Of a DNA stretch of 64,000 bases, positions 43,074 to 55,150 are shown piece by piece (positions within the stretch are counted from its first letter, which is position 1; the number at the start of each line of letters is the position of its first letter). The position numbers were made by a program, and so were the translations under genes. The notes beneath the pieces were generated by a model, which searched no databases, was not told the origin of the DNA, and was given only the letters and a program-made list of their open reading frames with translations. The stretch is from Zhengitettix transpicula. Its lineage: Eukaryota > Arthropoda > Insecta > Orthoptera > Tetrigidae. Location: assembly GCA_037074705.1 (NCBI GenBank), contig CM073591.1:40606587-40670586 (forward strand). Direction: 5' to 3'.

Positions 43074-45235
43074 AATTAGCGGCTATAATGATGCTAATAG
43101 TGAAGGAATGCAGGTCATTGATCTTCACGAAGTGGTGAAACATAAACACTCTGAAGAAAAGAGCGATTCCGTTGAGAACGAGCCAGGTGAAAATGAATAT
43201 CTGCCTCTCCTGCAAATTATTTAAGAAAATGGTTAAAATATATTCTCTTTATTCACAGAATCAAGAAAATTATTTCATCCTTATAGGATGCTGTTGTATA
43301 CGAGACTTCGAAACAATTGTTTCATATTCATCTGTAAATTTATAACACATAGTAAGAAATACATAGGCAATAAAAAAACATTATTATTCCTATTTTTTGA
43401 CCATATTTCAGAAGCAATGCACTTCTGTTACTTTTACTATGGACATTGGATAAAGATGGAAGTTTTTCTCGGTCAATTGTTTGTATGGCTTGCAATTATG
43501 GGGATGCATAAAGCCATCGAATCAAAAACTTATTCAAAGAATCCAATCTAAAATATTACGTTCCATCACTAACACCAACTTCACTCTGCACAATGAACTC
43601 AACATACCGAGGAAATGAAGAAACTTAGAACACTATTTCGAACTTTCGAGGGACACGATAATGAACTAGATTTATTGATTTTATATAATTAAGATAACGT
43701 AATGGCTATGTTTGAATCTGAATAGAAAAATGGGAAAAATGAGCTGGGTAGGGTTGATTATGCAAATATACTTGACCATGTCTGTTCAAGATGGGGGGTT
43801 ATCTGTAAAGTATATCTGTGACATGTAGTTAGGGAGATGGAAGTTAATGAAGAAGATGTAGTAGAAATAATCAATGCTCCCAAGGTAGAGAGAAGACTCG
43901 GAAGAAAGTGGATAACGGACCTAAAGCCAAAGATGAATACGAACTGAATAACTAAACCTAACAATAGTAGGCCTATACTAGGGAATGATCAATTGAAAAT
44001 TACCCGTCTCATAAGACAATTTACTAATTACAATCAAACTGTTGTTGATTGTAAATTAACAGACAATTTAAAAAATAAAATAAAATATTGAAATACCCGA
44101 ACCACATGCTTTCTTGTTATTGTATATTGCCTAGCACAAACAATAACTATTACTGGCCTGCAGAGTTGGTCGAACTCGCCCCTCGATATAATCGATTACT
44201 TGTGACTTAAGTCTACTATGTTTTTTTTTTGTTTTTTTTAATGGGCCGTGACCCCTTGAAAGCACGCACGGCCAAGCATGGGGGTCTACCACTTTCTACA
44301 CCCCCTCTGCACGTGCTGTTAGTAAACTAACTTGGATAAGTACTCCTAAACAATCACAATTCATGCTATTCTGAATGTAAAGTTTTCTCCAATAATGCGA
44401 CGAATAATTAACAATTTAAAAATTATTGTTGATATCGAAAGACATTTAAGACAATTGTTATTACGATTATTTAACCAAAATTCAATTTATTTTCTTTGAA
44501 ATAACTTTCAAATTTATTTATTGTGAAGTGACGTTCACATATTTTAAAAGACAATCATACTTTACAACATTACGATTCAAATATTTTTACATTGATTAAA
44601 ATTAAAAGTTGTTAATTCCTACATAATAATGGATTCCTTTTGTGTATTGAAAATTACATTGTTTGAAAAAAATTGAATTTTATTTTGACATAGATATTTA
44701 GATTTAATGATCATTTAATCATTTGCCTTGTTGAAGTTGATAATTAAAAGTGAATTGATTTAATTTAATTTATTAACTAGCATTAATGGTTTTTTTTTTA
44801 AAATATTAATTTAAAGATAAATTTCCTTTGAATCTTTCATTTTCAATTAATTGCTTAGTTGAATTTTTAAATTAATGTGTTCTTTTAATTTAAATTTTTA
44901 TTTAATTCAATCATTTCATTAAAAATTAATTAAATTTTGATTCCATGCTTAAGTGTTTAAATTTTTAGTTAAATACCTAATGTATTTAAATAAATTTAAT
45001 TGATTAAGGTGTTGGGATTTAAATTTTGAGATTGTTAGTTATAAGCTTTTATTATTAATGCAACGACCGATTCTGTATTGATTAGATGTTCAAGTGGATA
45101 TTGTAAGTTTAAAGGTTTTCACCAAAAATAAATATTACAAGGTTGATAATTTTTTAAAATACAGCGGGATATTGGCATTTCTTGTGGTAGTTTCTCTTCA
45201 ATTTCTCTTTTAAATTTTGCTTAGGTGAGCTTTGT

Positions 45236-45288
<53 letters not shown>

Positions 45289-48200
45289 GTAATGGAAAAT
45301 TATTTTATTTTAGTTGACGACACTTAATTGCCTTAATTAGAGGGGTATGGGCGCCAGTGAATAAATCGTTCAATTCCAATATTTTATTCACATATATTGC
45401 ACAAGTATGAATGGACACATTTGCTCAGCCGTTGAACAGTAAACGTGGCAAATACAATCAACCAGCTCAGAGTGCCATTTCGTGTTTGACACGTTGCAGA
45501 GAATGAGATCTACCGACTTAATTTCCTGCAACTTCAGATAGAGCGATCGTCCCTTCCCCGGAAATCAGTCGACGACTTCGTTGCTGACTGCCCGATGAAT
45601 TTCTCGTGACCTGCTGACCGCGTAGTGTACGCTATGAGGTTCTTTTTACTTCCTTTTCTTCTGAATCACTTCTCCAACCATTCTCTAAACTCTCCTCGGA
45701 CCGAATCTTTTTTCTATCATCCCGTTTATCGTTGCTCTCCTTATCCTCTCATTGATTGGTTGTCACAATTTATGTTCCTTCACAAACTCAGTTGATAATA
45801 TTTAAATAATTCCAAGCCGGTAAATCCAAATATATTTTTTTTTAAAAAAAATTCTTAACAGTGAAACTGGTATGTATCCTGTTAAATTTTTTTCAAGACG
45901 TTCACGCAAAATCTTCAAGGGATTCAATTGGAATGAAGACGTATGCAATCGAAATAATTGAGAACGAAGCTTTTCCAACTGTTACACTTATTTTAATTAG
46001 GTGAATTTATGTGATTCTATTGTGCTGAATCCACGACTAATGTTAAATAAAGTTTATGAAAATCTGCCACAATTCTCGGTAAAGTCATCTCCTTCATTTC
46101 CATTTGTGATGCAAAAATTTAAAGGAAAGATACCAGTCAACATATTAAAAACAGTTGATATTAAAGTTAAATTTTTTGTTCCATATCATAGTTTCAAAAC
46201 ACAGTGCCTTGAAAATCATAAATTCTGTCCGTCGTGTCCAGACTCCTCCCTCACTACGTCAAGAATTCATTCTGTGAGAAATGACCAATAAGAAAACATA
46301 CTATGTACATGACATTCTACGTTTCGTCGTATACTAAGCTGTCAACAGTGGATGGCAAGGACTTCCCATTTGAATCTCCTACTTTCAGGGTTTTTTTCCG
46401 TTCTTTGTGGCACCAGACACAGTAAGATAGTTGAAGGAATCCAAAGAAAATATACACAAAAGAAACGAAACTTATGAATAGAAATAAAGGACGCCTTTAG
46501 AATGAGTTGTATTGTACCTTTATGATAAATCCGTAAATTAAATCCCAAGAGATAATAAAATTAGGTACTTACCACAAACACTCCTGCTATGAGGATTATA
46601 TGTATTACCATTGATGCGATCAGTAATATTGGGAAAACAGCACGTACTCCTGCAAAAAGAGATCACTAATGAGGTGCAAACGGAAACGCAAGGTAAACAA
46701 GAAAGAGAACAGCAATGAAACGTGAAAAACAAGCTTCTGTACCTAAAATGATCGTCCTGAACTTCAAATATAGAAACTACATGTTTGTATAATCGCTATA
46801 CAAATTAAACGCGTGAACAGATTGCAACAAAACTTGGTACACATATTCTTAAAAAAATATAGTGGTGGGTGAGAAACCCCTATCATAAAGGTGGAAAGAA
46901 TTATAATTTTAAAAAATGAGATAATTTTGTGTTAAATTACTGTTCGTCAAGAGACCGTGACGTCACATCACACGAGAGAGACGTTAAAGGAAACAAAAAA
47001 ATAGTTCTTTTTTAGCAATTAAAAGAAGCAGAAATAATATGATTAAATAAAAAGTATCATTATATCCGGAAATACTGCATCGAATGATAATAAAAAACAA
47101 GACGAAATAATTTTCGATTTTTGCGTAAAATTAGATAGAAAGTTAATTTTTGTCGTCATCTTTAGTGACTCCAATATGACGACCATTTATTTACATTCTA
47201 CGTTTAAATTGAGAAATTTTTCGATTTATACAACTGTCCATAAAGTATTATTATATCCTGCATAACATTTCAGGAGATAATAGGATTTTTATAAGCTACG
47301 ATTGGGGAGTTATGCGTATATAAATATTAAAGTAACCATAAATAGGTACGGAAGTTTGTTCTTCTTTAGCCCAATATAATTTAACTTAATTTTAGCTGTT
47401 CAATTAATGTACTATCATACAAAAGTTTGTACGGAACGAGGAACATTTAGATTGTATTAAAAGTACAATCAATTGTAACTGTATAGTATTTTTTTGAGGT
47501 GTAGACAACTCCCATTTAATAGTATAGGAAAGGGATGTGAAAGGGGGGATACGGAAGGGTAGAGTAAGGTAGCCAAGGGTTAACGAGGGCCCCCTGGCTT
47601 AGATTTAAGGATCCTACCCGGCATCGACTTAAAATGATGCAGGGAAAAACCTGCATCAGGTACGTCAGCCATTTGGTACTTGTCCCACGCCCTTCCGATG
47701 GCGGGAGAGGGGTTAGCTGTGGGGTGGCAGCTTTCCCCTCGTCGTGCCTTGACCGGTTTAGGAGGCAGCTGGCCGACTATTCCAATAGGAATAGTGGACA
47801 ACTCTTACCGTATGCCCAAGGTCTGCGACCCCGGAACGTACACCTCTCAAAACAGGCCGAGGTGCCTCGGCATGTGGGAACCTTAGTTCAAAAAACCAGA
47901 GAGATGTGAAGGCATCCTACAGAGCCCTCTGGGAAGGTTCCCCTGCGATAGAATCCTCTCGCAGGCCTCCTAATACCGCCTGAGATCGTTTTTTTTACAG
48001 GCTACATGAGGGTAATCCACATGGTGGCAACTCCCCTTTAATAGCATAGGAAGGGATTTGAAAGGGGGGATGCGGAAGGGTAAAGGAAGGTAGCCAATGG
48101 TTAACTAGGCCCCACGGGATGTAGTTTTAAGGTTCACCAGGAAAGTGATTTAGGGAAAACCCTAGAAAAACCAGTGTGGCTATAACACAATTTTCGTGTT

Positions 48201-49781
48201 GGGAGAAAAAGGAGCAGAATGATCGCTTAGGAAAAGAAAAAGAGGCACGGACAAGTAGGAATTCGTTACATGAAAGAAAAATGAATAAGAATGACATAGA
48301 AGAAAAACAGCTGAGCAGGAAACGTAGAAGAGGAAAAAGATCTAGGAGTTCAGTTACAGAGACGAAGAATAATAAGACGAAGCAGTCTCTGGCGAAGGAA
48401 TGTTCCAGTAGTGATGACAATCCAGAATGCAATTATTGTAACAATAATTTTTTGCGTTCTGTGAGCGGTGAAGGATGGATTATGTGCCAGATATGTAATC
48501 TTTTGGCACATGAGGTATGTGCAGGAGTGGATGATGAATCAGTATATTTGCGATCTTTGCAATAGATAGTTCATTCCCGAATCATTAATTATTTACTACT
48601 ACACATTGAATATTTTTATTAGAACTGTAATATTATATTATACCCTTAGTATAGTTAAAGAATGATTATTTTTGTTATAAATCATATTATTTTACTTATG
48701 TTACACAGGGAAATTTGTGTTCCCGAATTTTACTATTTTTATGTTATCTTCTAATTATTTATAATTGTAACATTCAATTCTTATATTGTAATTTTATGTA
48801 TTGACGAGTCCTATTTCCTCATACGAGGACTAATGGAACATAATAAATCAAATCAAACCGACATAGATGCATACATACTATACAAAACCTGAACCATCTA
48901 CCTCTTAAGACACAACTCCTTAAAATTAAAAATTATTCCAATAGCCGCCTATGAAATGGAAATTACAAAGTAACGCCTAAACAAACAAAATATGGAAGAC
49001 ATTGTGACGATAATTGTTACTTTCCTAAAAATATGTGTGTCTGTCAAGGTACTCGGCCTTTAGAATAATGTGAAGGAAAGTAAAATCTTCTCGTGGAAAT
49101 TTGTCACAATAAATACATCACGTAAAGAATATCACGCAAGCATTTAACTAAGAAATTATTATACAGAATACAATATTGTATATTCATTCAAGTAAGTACA
49201 AGTTGTAATAAGTCTCAAGAACACCTTATTGAAGATATGAACCAACCACAACAGAAAGAGAAACAACAGTAACACAGATCATCAAATTAATTCATGTAAT
49301 TAAAACTGAACCAAGAGATAAATGGCGTTCTAAAAAATTTTGCTGTCTAAAACAATTAATTAAATTCATTAAATACTAATGATTTAAATGTCATTTTAAT
49401 TTATCAGATAAGAATATATAATACTGAGGTCTGAGGTCAAGAAAACGACGAGACGGGCAGAGTGCAAACGCAACCCAGTGACGTTGGTGCACTTTTAGTC
49501 TAGTGATTATATTTCAATGATAAAAGTTATTTATTTACATATTTCTTAATAGTATTATTTATAGTTTAACAAAGCATAGTCACTTAAATATTTGTACTTG
49601 TATGTTATGACGTATACTACTGCATCAAATAAGGACTAATGGAAATAATAAATATACAGTCACAAGTAGCATGCTTACATGATCATTCAGAAAATTGAAC
49701 TATGTACTTACTTAGGTCCGTGATCCATTGAATTGGTTCCATTAATTCTTGGAAGCACACAAATATTGTAACGTAGTATGC
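43074..49781 (-). CDS. Multi-pass membrane protein, partial (three exons), unrecognised family
   Basis: Three minus-strand exons in one frame with GT-AG borders: 49781-49712 (70 nt, AYYVTIFVCFQELMEPIQWITDL), 46649-46573 (77 nt, VRAVFPILLIASMVIHIILIAGVFV) and 43209-43074 (136 nt, ERQIFIFTWLVLNGIALFFRVF then FHHFVKINDLHSFTISIIIAAN). At least two long hydrophobic segments mark it as membrane-embedded. The layout recalls small four-helix insect membrane proteins such as the DUF4728 group, but this is a guess. The start exon(s) must lie right of 49781 and were not found. At the 3' side the last exon either splices on at 43073 (GTAAGT) or reads through to a stop after CKYAN. Conserved phases and no internal stops favour a real gene. 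Confidence 0.62.
43702..44033. repeat. Right arm of the 1.6-kb inverted repeat
   Basis: Partner of 42441-42774. Outer ends share AATTAGTAAATTGTCTTATGAG in inverted form. The loop between the arms, about 930 bp, contains the last recognised exon of the membrane-protein gene. Confidence 0.85.
44220..44340 (-). mobile_element. Possible retroposon fragment with poly-T front
   Basis: A T-rich run (44220-44240) is followed by an isolated GC-rich patch (GGGCCGTGACCCC … CTGCACGTGCTG) in strongly AT-rich DNA, as expected for a short reverse-oriented poly-A retroposon. No family match within the window. Confidence 0.3.
44341..46572. other. Intronic/intergenic AT-rich DNA
   Basis: Very AT-rich (44400-45150), an (AT)n microsatellite at 45238-45285, then mixed sequence with no recognised gene. 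It lies in the intron between the second and third membrane-protein exons. Confidence 0.5.
45238..45285. repeat. (AT)n microsatellite
   Basis: Alternating AT run of 48 bp. Confidence 0.95.
46796..47000 (+). repeat. Dispersed repeat, copy B (partner of 1-235)
   Basis: See 1-235; blocks AACGCGTGAACAGATTGCAACAAAA, GGTACACATATTC, GTGAGAAACCCCTA and CTGTTCGTCAAGAGACCG are shared in inverted order. Confidence 0.55.
47506..47985 (-). mobile_element. Retroposon family 'RP', near full-length reverse copy
   Basis: Contains all blocks of the 12784 copy in reverse complement, including the 5' part (AACCAGAGAGATGTGAAGGCATCC). The 3' terminal ~30 bp and poly-A are missing or replaced at the low end. Confidence 0.87.
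47990..48175 (-). mobile_element. Retroposon family 'RP', 5'-truncated reverse copy
   Basis: Starts with a T run and ACAGGCTACATGAGGGTAATCC, the reverse complement of the family's 3' end, and breaks off at AACCCTAGAAAAACC. Two copies in the same orientation lie head to tail within 500 bp. Confidence 0.85.
48190..48565 (+). pseudogene. Pogo-type transposase C-terminal fragment with damaged PHD-like finger
   Basis: About 125 codons: a lysine/arginine-rich stretch (ERKMNKNDIEEKQLSRKRRRGKRSR region), then an acidic-serine patch and ECNYCNNNF, GEGWIMCQICNLLAHEVCAGVDDES. This Cys/His pattern is the PHD-like finger ending many insect pogo/Tigger-type transposases. The last Cys pair (expected as CDLC) is lost because a single base is missing after GTATAT near 48546; the bases TGCGATCTTTGC are still there in another frame. 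The catalytic DDE domain is absent. It directly follows a retroposon copy. Confidence 0.72.
48566..49711. other. AT-rich intron of the membrane-protein gene
   Basis: No exon, no clear repeat. AATAAA-like words near 48840 and 49650 share ACTAATGGAA..AATAA, perhaps tails of related elements. Confidence 0.4.
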
Positions 49782-50852
49782 CTGTAACAACAACACGATC
49801 ATAATTAGAAAAATTAAACGAAACGAAATGTCTTCACTGATATTTCCGCACATGTGCAAAGCACATCCTTCTTCTATTTAGTTTTCTGGAACAAGTCATT
49901 CTTAACTCAGATTACTGAATGTTGGAACACCAAAATATTGTTGAAGAAAAGAAACTACCAATTTAATTTAAATGCAGTGAACAAGAAACTAATTTGAAGA
50001 GGGAAGGTCGATAGTAACTGCGGTACCGAGTTTGACTAACAGAGATCTGATTTCCTGACGTGGACTAGCTTATTATCTCCGAACTGCTGATGCTAGTAAA
50101 GATTATAAACAGCATTTTCACAACTCCATTCGAGACGGAAAATTATGTAGGGCTGTAAGACCTGTCGTGTCAGGGTGGCAATGCTACCTGACGATTTGAC
50201 AACACGGCCAGTGCGAACCAATAATATGCAGGGGTAGTCCTGGCCTGGTGTCGTGCGATTTCCGCACGTGGCATGAGCGGACAACCTCCCCCCCCCCCCT
50301 CGCCAACCCGGGTCCTTCCTCAGTTCTGAGCGCTGAGCAGCGTTCAGGTATAAAGTTGCGAAAAGACAACTTTATTCCCTAAAGAATCAGTCTTGGTTTT
50401 AACATTAAGTGAATGGAATACAAGTTTAATGTATAAAATTTCTGAAAATTATCTGCATTTATAATTTCTATCTCTATTTATACTATGGAAACTGTTCCAA
50501 TTGGTAGTAATTCGTTTAATAAATATGCTTAGTAATGATAAATTAAGATACAAATCTTTTAACAGTTATATTTATCTGATGTCCTTAAATAAACGTAAAC
50601 ATCAACCTGTTTAGTCATAAAGTTATTATTAATTTAATTTTTTTAAAAATTATAATATAAAAATCATTCTCAAAGTTTCATCCCTAATTTGTTAGGACTT
50701 CTTTAGGTGTTGTAAAGTCAATAAAAATGACCTAATTTCAAAGATTGTGTTTCTAAAAATTCCAATAAAGCAAGATTTCCCAAACATGATAATTAATAAT
50801 ACAATTAATTAAAAAATTATTGAGCATTACTTACAATTAATTACATGAAATG
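49782..50852. other. Unassigned region right of the last membrane-protein exon
   Basis: GC-richer at 50140-50345 with a 12-C run at 50288-50299. The missing first exon could be here or further right, but no minus-strand ATG exon with a matching donor phase was convincing. Confidence 0.4.
50288..50299. repeat. Poly-C run
   Basis: Twelve consecutive C residues. Confidence 0.9.
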
Positions 50853-51107
50853 TAGTGGACATGAATATCTTAGATGCGATTTTCCCACACTTTGCAGGCG
50901 AAAATTCTGTTATGTTTACAGCTGTTAAGATTATTGGTAAGTTTAAAGAAACATTGGAAATAAAATTATTTTAAATACAATAAATGGATTATAACAATAG
51001 GGAATCATAAATTCTATTTAAATTATTAGTATCATTTGTTTACGTTAATGGCCGAATAATTGGAACGAAAATGCAACATTTCGTTCATCAATATAGAATA
51101 ATATTAA
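50853..51107. repeat. Left arm of a long inverted repeat
   Basis: Inverted match to 51479-51718, with roughly 88% identity by eye. Shared blocks include TCTTAGATGCGATTT, TACAGCTGTTAAGA.TATTGGTAAG, CATTTGTTT.CGTTAATGG and GGAACGAAAATGCAACATTTCGTTC. Confidence 0.88.
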
Positions 51108-51478
51108 TTTATGATCCTAACCCTTGTATTTGTTACTTTATCAATCTTACAATTAATATTATTATTATTTTAAAATATGTAATTTTCCCTGAGACTTTTT
51201 CCCAAACTTGGGAGACTTGATTCAAAGGCTACCTGTTTCAATTTATCAATAAGAAAGTAATAATTTGGCCCCGCTCTCCCGACTAACGAGTTCAGAAGTG
51301 TTAATGTAAATACCACACAACGTTTATGGAAGCTTTGTTCCTTTCTTCAGGTGCAGAATAAACACAAGAGGCTAGAAGCTAGTTAATATTATATTAAGTT
51401 CATAACTTACAAAGCATAGTTATTTCACGTAGCACAATTTCGATTAGCATTAGGTAAAACATGTCGGTGAAGAATGAC

Positions 51479-51718
51479 AATATTATTCCAGATTGAAGAA
51501 CGAAATGTTGCATTTTCGTTCCAATGATTCGACCATTAACGCAAACAAATGATACTAATAATTTTAATAAAATTTATGATTCCCTTTTGTTCTAATTCAT
51601 TTATTGTATTTAAAATAATTTTATTTCCAAAGTTTCTTTAAACTTACCAATACTCTTAACAGCTGTACACACAACAGAATTTGTGGTCAAATCGCATCTA
51701 AGAAATTTATGTCCACTA
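51479..51718. repeat. Right arm of the long inverted repeat
   Basis: Partner of 50853-51107. Read on the minus strand the arm is open over VVCTAVKSIGKFKETLEIKLF followed by stop and AATAAA shortly after, as if it derived from the 3' end of a gene. The 371-bp spacer contains an inverted scrap of repeat 'Q' (51305-51350). Confidence 0.88.
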
Positions 51719-52384
51719 TCGTTTAGTAAATTTCCATTTCTAAGTTATCAAAACGTACATTCAGTATATTTCTGCTTTATCGTATGGCCCTGAAATTGTT
51801 AATTAATGTATAAGTGGAGAGGTTTCAGAAGTCCTGTGATATGCGCAGTAAAAGAAGGGCGATGGTGGAGGGGAGCATTGTAGTACAGAGGGAGCCACCC
51901 CTCTTGCAGCAACGCCACTGTCGTTCTTAATAACATTCATTATATTCTTACGAACGGGTTATACAGACACCAGAAAACTCTTTTTATCATACCTGTACTA
52001 ATAATCTCTTAACTTTTATGGATGATTTTTTACTATACAACATATCCTGAACTGAACACAATATATTTCCTTGCATCAATGTTCTCAGAATAATTTTTAC
52101 ACTACAAAGGTGCCGTAACAAAGGCTCGTGATGAACTGAGCTCCGACCTACCCCCACTATGAATGGACCACTACGCTTCTTCCGTTCACACGTGCTACAC
52201 TTTCGAGTTAACCCGAGATAGATATCAGTCAAAATAATGGAAGGCTAAAGACGAGTTCGGTAGCACGGATGTGACGTAATAGACCGTCCCTCACCAAGTG
52301 ACGAAATGTATGTACTAACATCTGCCGAGAATAATTTCTAAATATTAACATCGTTTTTCAGTAGTACTCCTTTAAATATGACGA

Positions 52385-52765
52385 ATTTTCACAAAAAAAA
52401 AATAAGAAAAACGATTTAATACATATTATGTTTTATATTGAATATATCCCTTCATTTATCAGATATAGTTATCCAAATGTTTGTATTATAGCAAAGTATT
52501 TTCCTTCATTTGAGCCTCAAAATGAAGAATGAATAATTTAATACTAATTAATTTCTGTATTGAATATTTACCTTCATTTTTGAGATTTCATGATTCAAAT
52601 ATTTGAGCCTCAAATTAAAGAAAGAACGATTTAATAGAAATCAATTTCTATATTAAATAATTACCATAATTTAATTACTCAAATATTTGTAATTTAGAAA
52701 AGGATTTTCTTTCAATTAAGCCTCACTTTTCAAATTAAAGAAAAAACCATTTAATACATAGGACA
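52385..52765. repeat. Degenerate tandem repeat, about four units of 90-125 bp
   Basis: The words AAGAA..A.CGATTTAATA, TTT.TATATTGAATAT, ACCTTCATTT, CAAATATTTG and TTGAGCCTCA recur in order starting near 52400, 52526, 52618 and 52740. Unit length varies and units are strongly diverged. Confidence 0.6.
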
Positions 52766-53984
52766 AATGTGAATTCAATTATCATATAAGAGAATCTTTA
52801 TCATCCTTCATCTCCTTTAATGGTGTTCCAACTGAAAGATTTGTTTGTTTTGTGAGTCATAAGGTTAGTAAAGTTAGAGATTCATAGAATTTTGGAAATG
52901 ATGAAGAAAATTGGTATTATAAAAGAAAATTGTAAGCTTTACTATTATTTTCATAATTTCTTATAAGTTTTAGACAAGGGCCCGTATCTCTCACATTTAT
53001 TGTGAGCAGCCCACATTTGTAATGATCGTATTTTCAGCTAATTTGGATAAGCCTCGGTTGGATTATTTTTTGCAGTTTGATTCTAAACTATAAACCGCTC
53101 ACAATAGTTCCTCCATTATTTAGAACTTTAAGATTTTAACAAATAAATGTTAGGTTACATCGAAAGTTCAAAGTGACCATAAATAGAGAAAAATCCAACC
53201 CATTTTATAGTTTTCATTGACAAAATTTATAGTAAATATCGAGTCACCCGATATATAGTAATACTTACTATTAGGATAATTCCAAAAATCAAACACCCCT
53301 TTTTCAAAGAAAGGTTAAGAAATGACGTCTTAAGCAAACACATGATTTATGATTTCAATACGATAAATTATAATTGACGAATTTCTAAGTTTTCGGATGG
53401 AAAGAAGGAAACATCAACGTATTTAAAAATCGTGTACAGTCTGGGAAGGAGGTTATGAGGAAGATATTTCACTTCTCAATATGAAGACATTGATCGCTTA
53501 CGAAATTTCTTGGATCTCTCAATACAGACTTAAGTTTAAACACGTATAGCATATTCTGCAACAATGAATGTGTAGAAAAATTGAGCATTGGCATAATTCT
53601 TGAATGAAAGGAAACTCCATTCGCCCGCTTCATATATACTACAAGTAGTCAGTAATTATCAATAAATTGTGAAAAAAAAAACAGCTTAATAGAAATAATT
53701 TATTAAGAATTTGAAAACATTATTTTCACAAACACAATTTTTTCATACATAATTGGGCCCACTTCAAGTGTACAATTTAAATTAAATTCAGTTATAAATT
53801 ATTACATAAATATTTATATTAACATAAATTTCTAACTTGCGGTTTGTACACACGAAACAGCCGAAATTATAACTATTAGGCTTGTGTTTTTCCACATTTA
53901 TTTAAAAAGAAGTCAGATTATTATAATTATCAATAAAGTATTCAAGAAGCAGTGGACCAGAAATCTAAATTTGTTTATACTTAG

Positions 53985-54215
53985 TTACCTTTGATATAAC
54001 CGTTTTTGGCGTCGAATAATTAGTTTTTGTGGTTTATGAGATTAATAGTTTCTCTCTAGATGATTTTATTATATAATTGAAACCCTTTCAGCATGGGAAA
54101 TCAGCTCCACTGACGGGGCGATACATAAAATAAACGCGAAACAACCGCGATTCGTGTTAAATCCAGGGTTATAGAAGTCTCTGAGTTTAATTCTCGCATT
54201 CGCCATGGTGGTTAA
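53985..54215 (+). repeat. Dispersed repeat 'S', copy 1
   Basis: Matches 59885-60090 in the same orientation: TCG.ATAATTAGTTTT, TTAATA.TTTCTCTC.AGATGATT, TATATAATT and CAGGGTT.TAGA.GTCT.TGAG blocks in order. Confidence 0.65.
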
Positions 54216-54892
54216 TGAAAAATCCTCGTCGTGGAGGTGAGAGTGGGTGACAAAAAGTTAACTGGAGTATTTTTGACCCTTTTAAGCTAACGGGAATATG
54301 TTTAGATTTTATTAAGTTAGCAAGTATCATTACTCTGCGATATTTTAGACACTCTTATTGTTGCGATTATTGTCGGAAAAGCGTATTTAAGACGCTCAGA
54401 ACTTTGGTGGAAACATTCAGTGGTTTTGGAGCCTGACCAGAGTGGTCATGGCGAAAGTGTGCGTTGGTCATGTAATACAAGTCTGCTTGGGAGAACAAAC
54501 GATAATGCTTTGAAGTTTGTATTTGGACTTTAACCAATCTAAATAAATATAAGTACGTAAGGTTTGTGATCAGTTGCTAGAAAGGCGCCGGAATTTTGTG
54601 AAGTGAACTGATATTGCAATCAGTGTTATGGCCTGTTAATTAAATATTTTCTTTACAAATAGAATAACTGTGGAGTGCACAATACGGTACCAGAGCAGCT
54701 CTAAATAAAATGGTATGTAGAAACTTTATTTTGTAAACCATAATGTAAAAATAATTTACCGTCACATTTCTCTAGTCTTTTTATTAGATACTTTTATACA
54801 ATTTTGTTATTGTAAATTAAATTTGTATTTTTCTTTTTAACTTTTGGTGATAATTTCGAATCACTATCATTATTAGAGGCCCAGTAAGCGGC

Positions 54893-54935
54893 CCAGGTTG
54901 CTCAGTCGGTAGAACATGAGATTATGAGCATCATT
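54893..54935 (+). other. tRNA-Lys-like 5' half (tRNA pseudogene or SINE head)
   Basis: GCCCAGGTTGCTCAGTCGGTAGAACATGAGA resembles the acceptor strand, D arm and anticodon stem start of tRNA-Lys, including the A box. The 3' half with the T arm is missing, so this is not a functional tRNA gene. Confidence 0.6.
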
Positions 54936-55125
54936 AAAGCAGTGGAAATTTGTTAAAAACATAAAAATGTACAAAATTTAAAGTAAATCGAAATTTTAAT
55001 AAATAATCTTTTGTTATCTGTTTCAAATAATTTTGTTTAAGTTTTCTTCCTTTTTAAAAAAATTCTAATACCATATAATTTGAATCCAACTTGTTCGCAT
55101 TTTGATTATTATATTAAAGAGAATA

Positions 55126-55150
55126 CTATATATATATATATATATATATA
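55126..55150. repeat. (AT)n microsatellite
   Basis: Alternating AT run of 25 bp. Confidence 0.9.

Noticed and set aside
43399..43554. Plus-strand exon-like segment after a CATATTTCAG, ending at a stop
   Set aside because: The acceptor looks good and the reading is hydrophobic, but no upstream plus-strand exon in phase was found and it lies opposite the membrane-protein intron.
54690..54720. First exon ending ATG|GTATGT on the plus strand
   Set aside because: Only a start codon next to a donor-like word; no second exon found.
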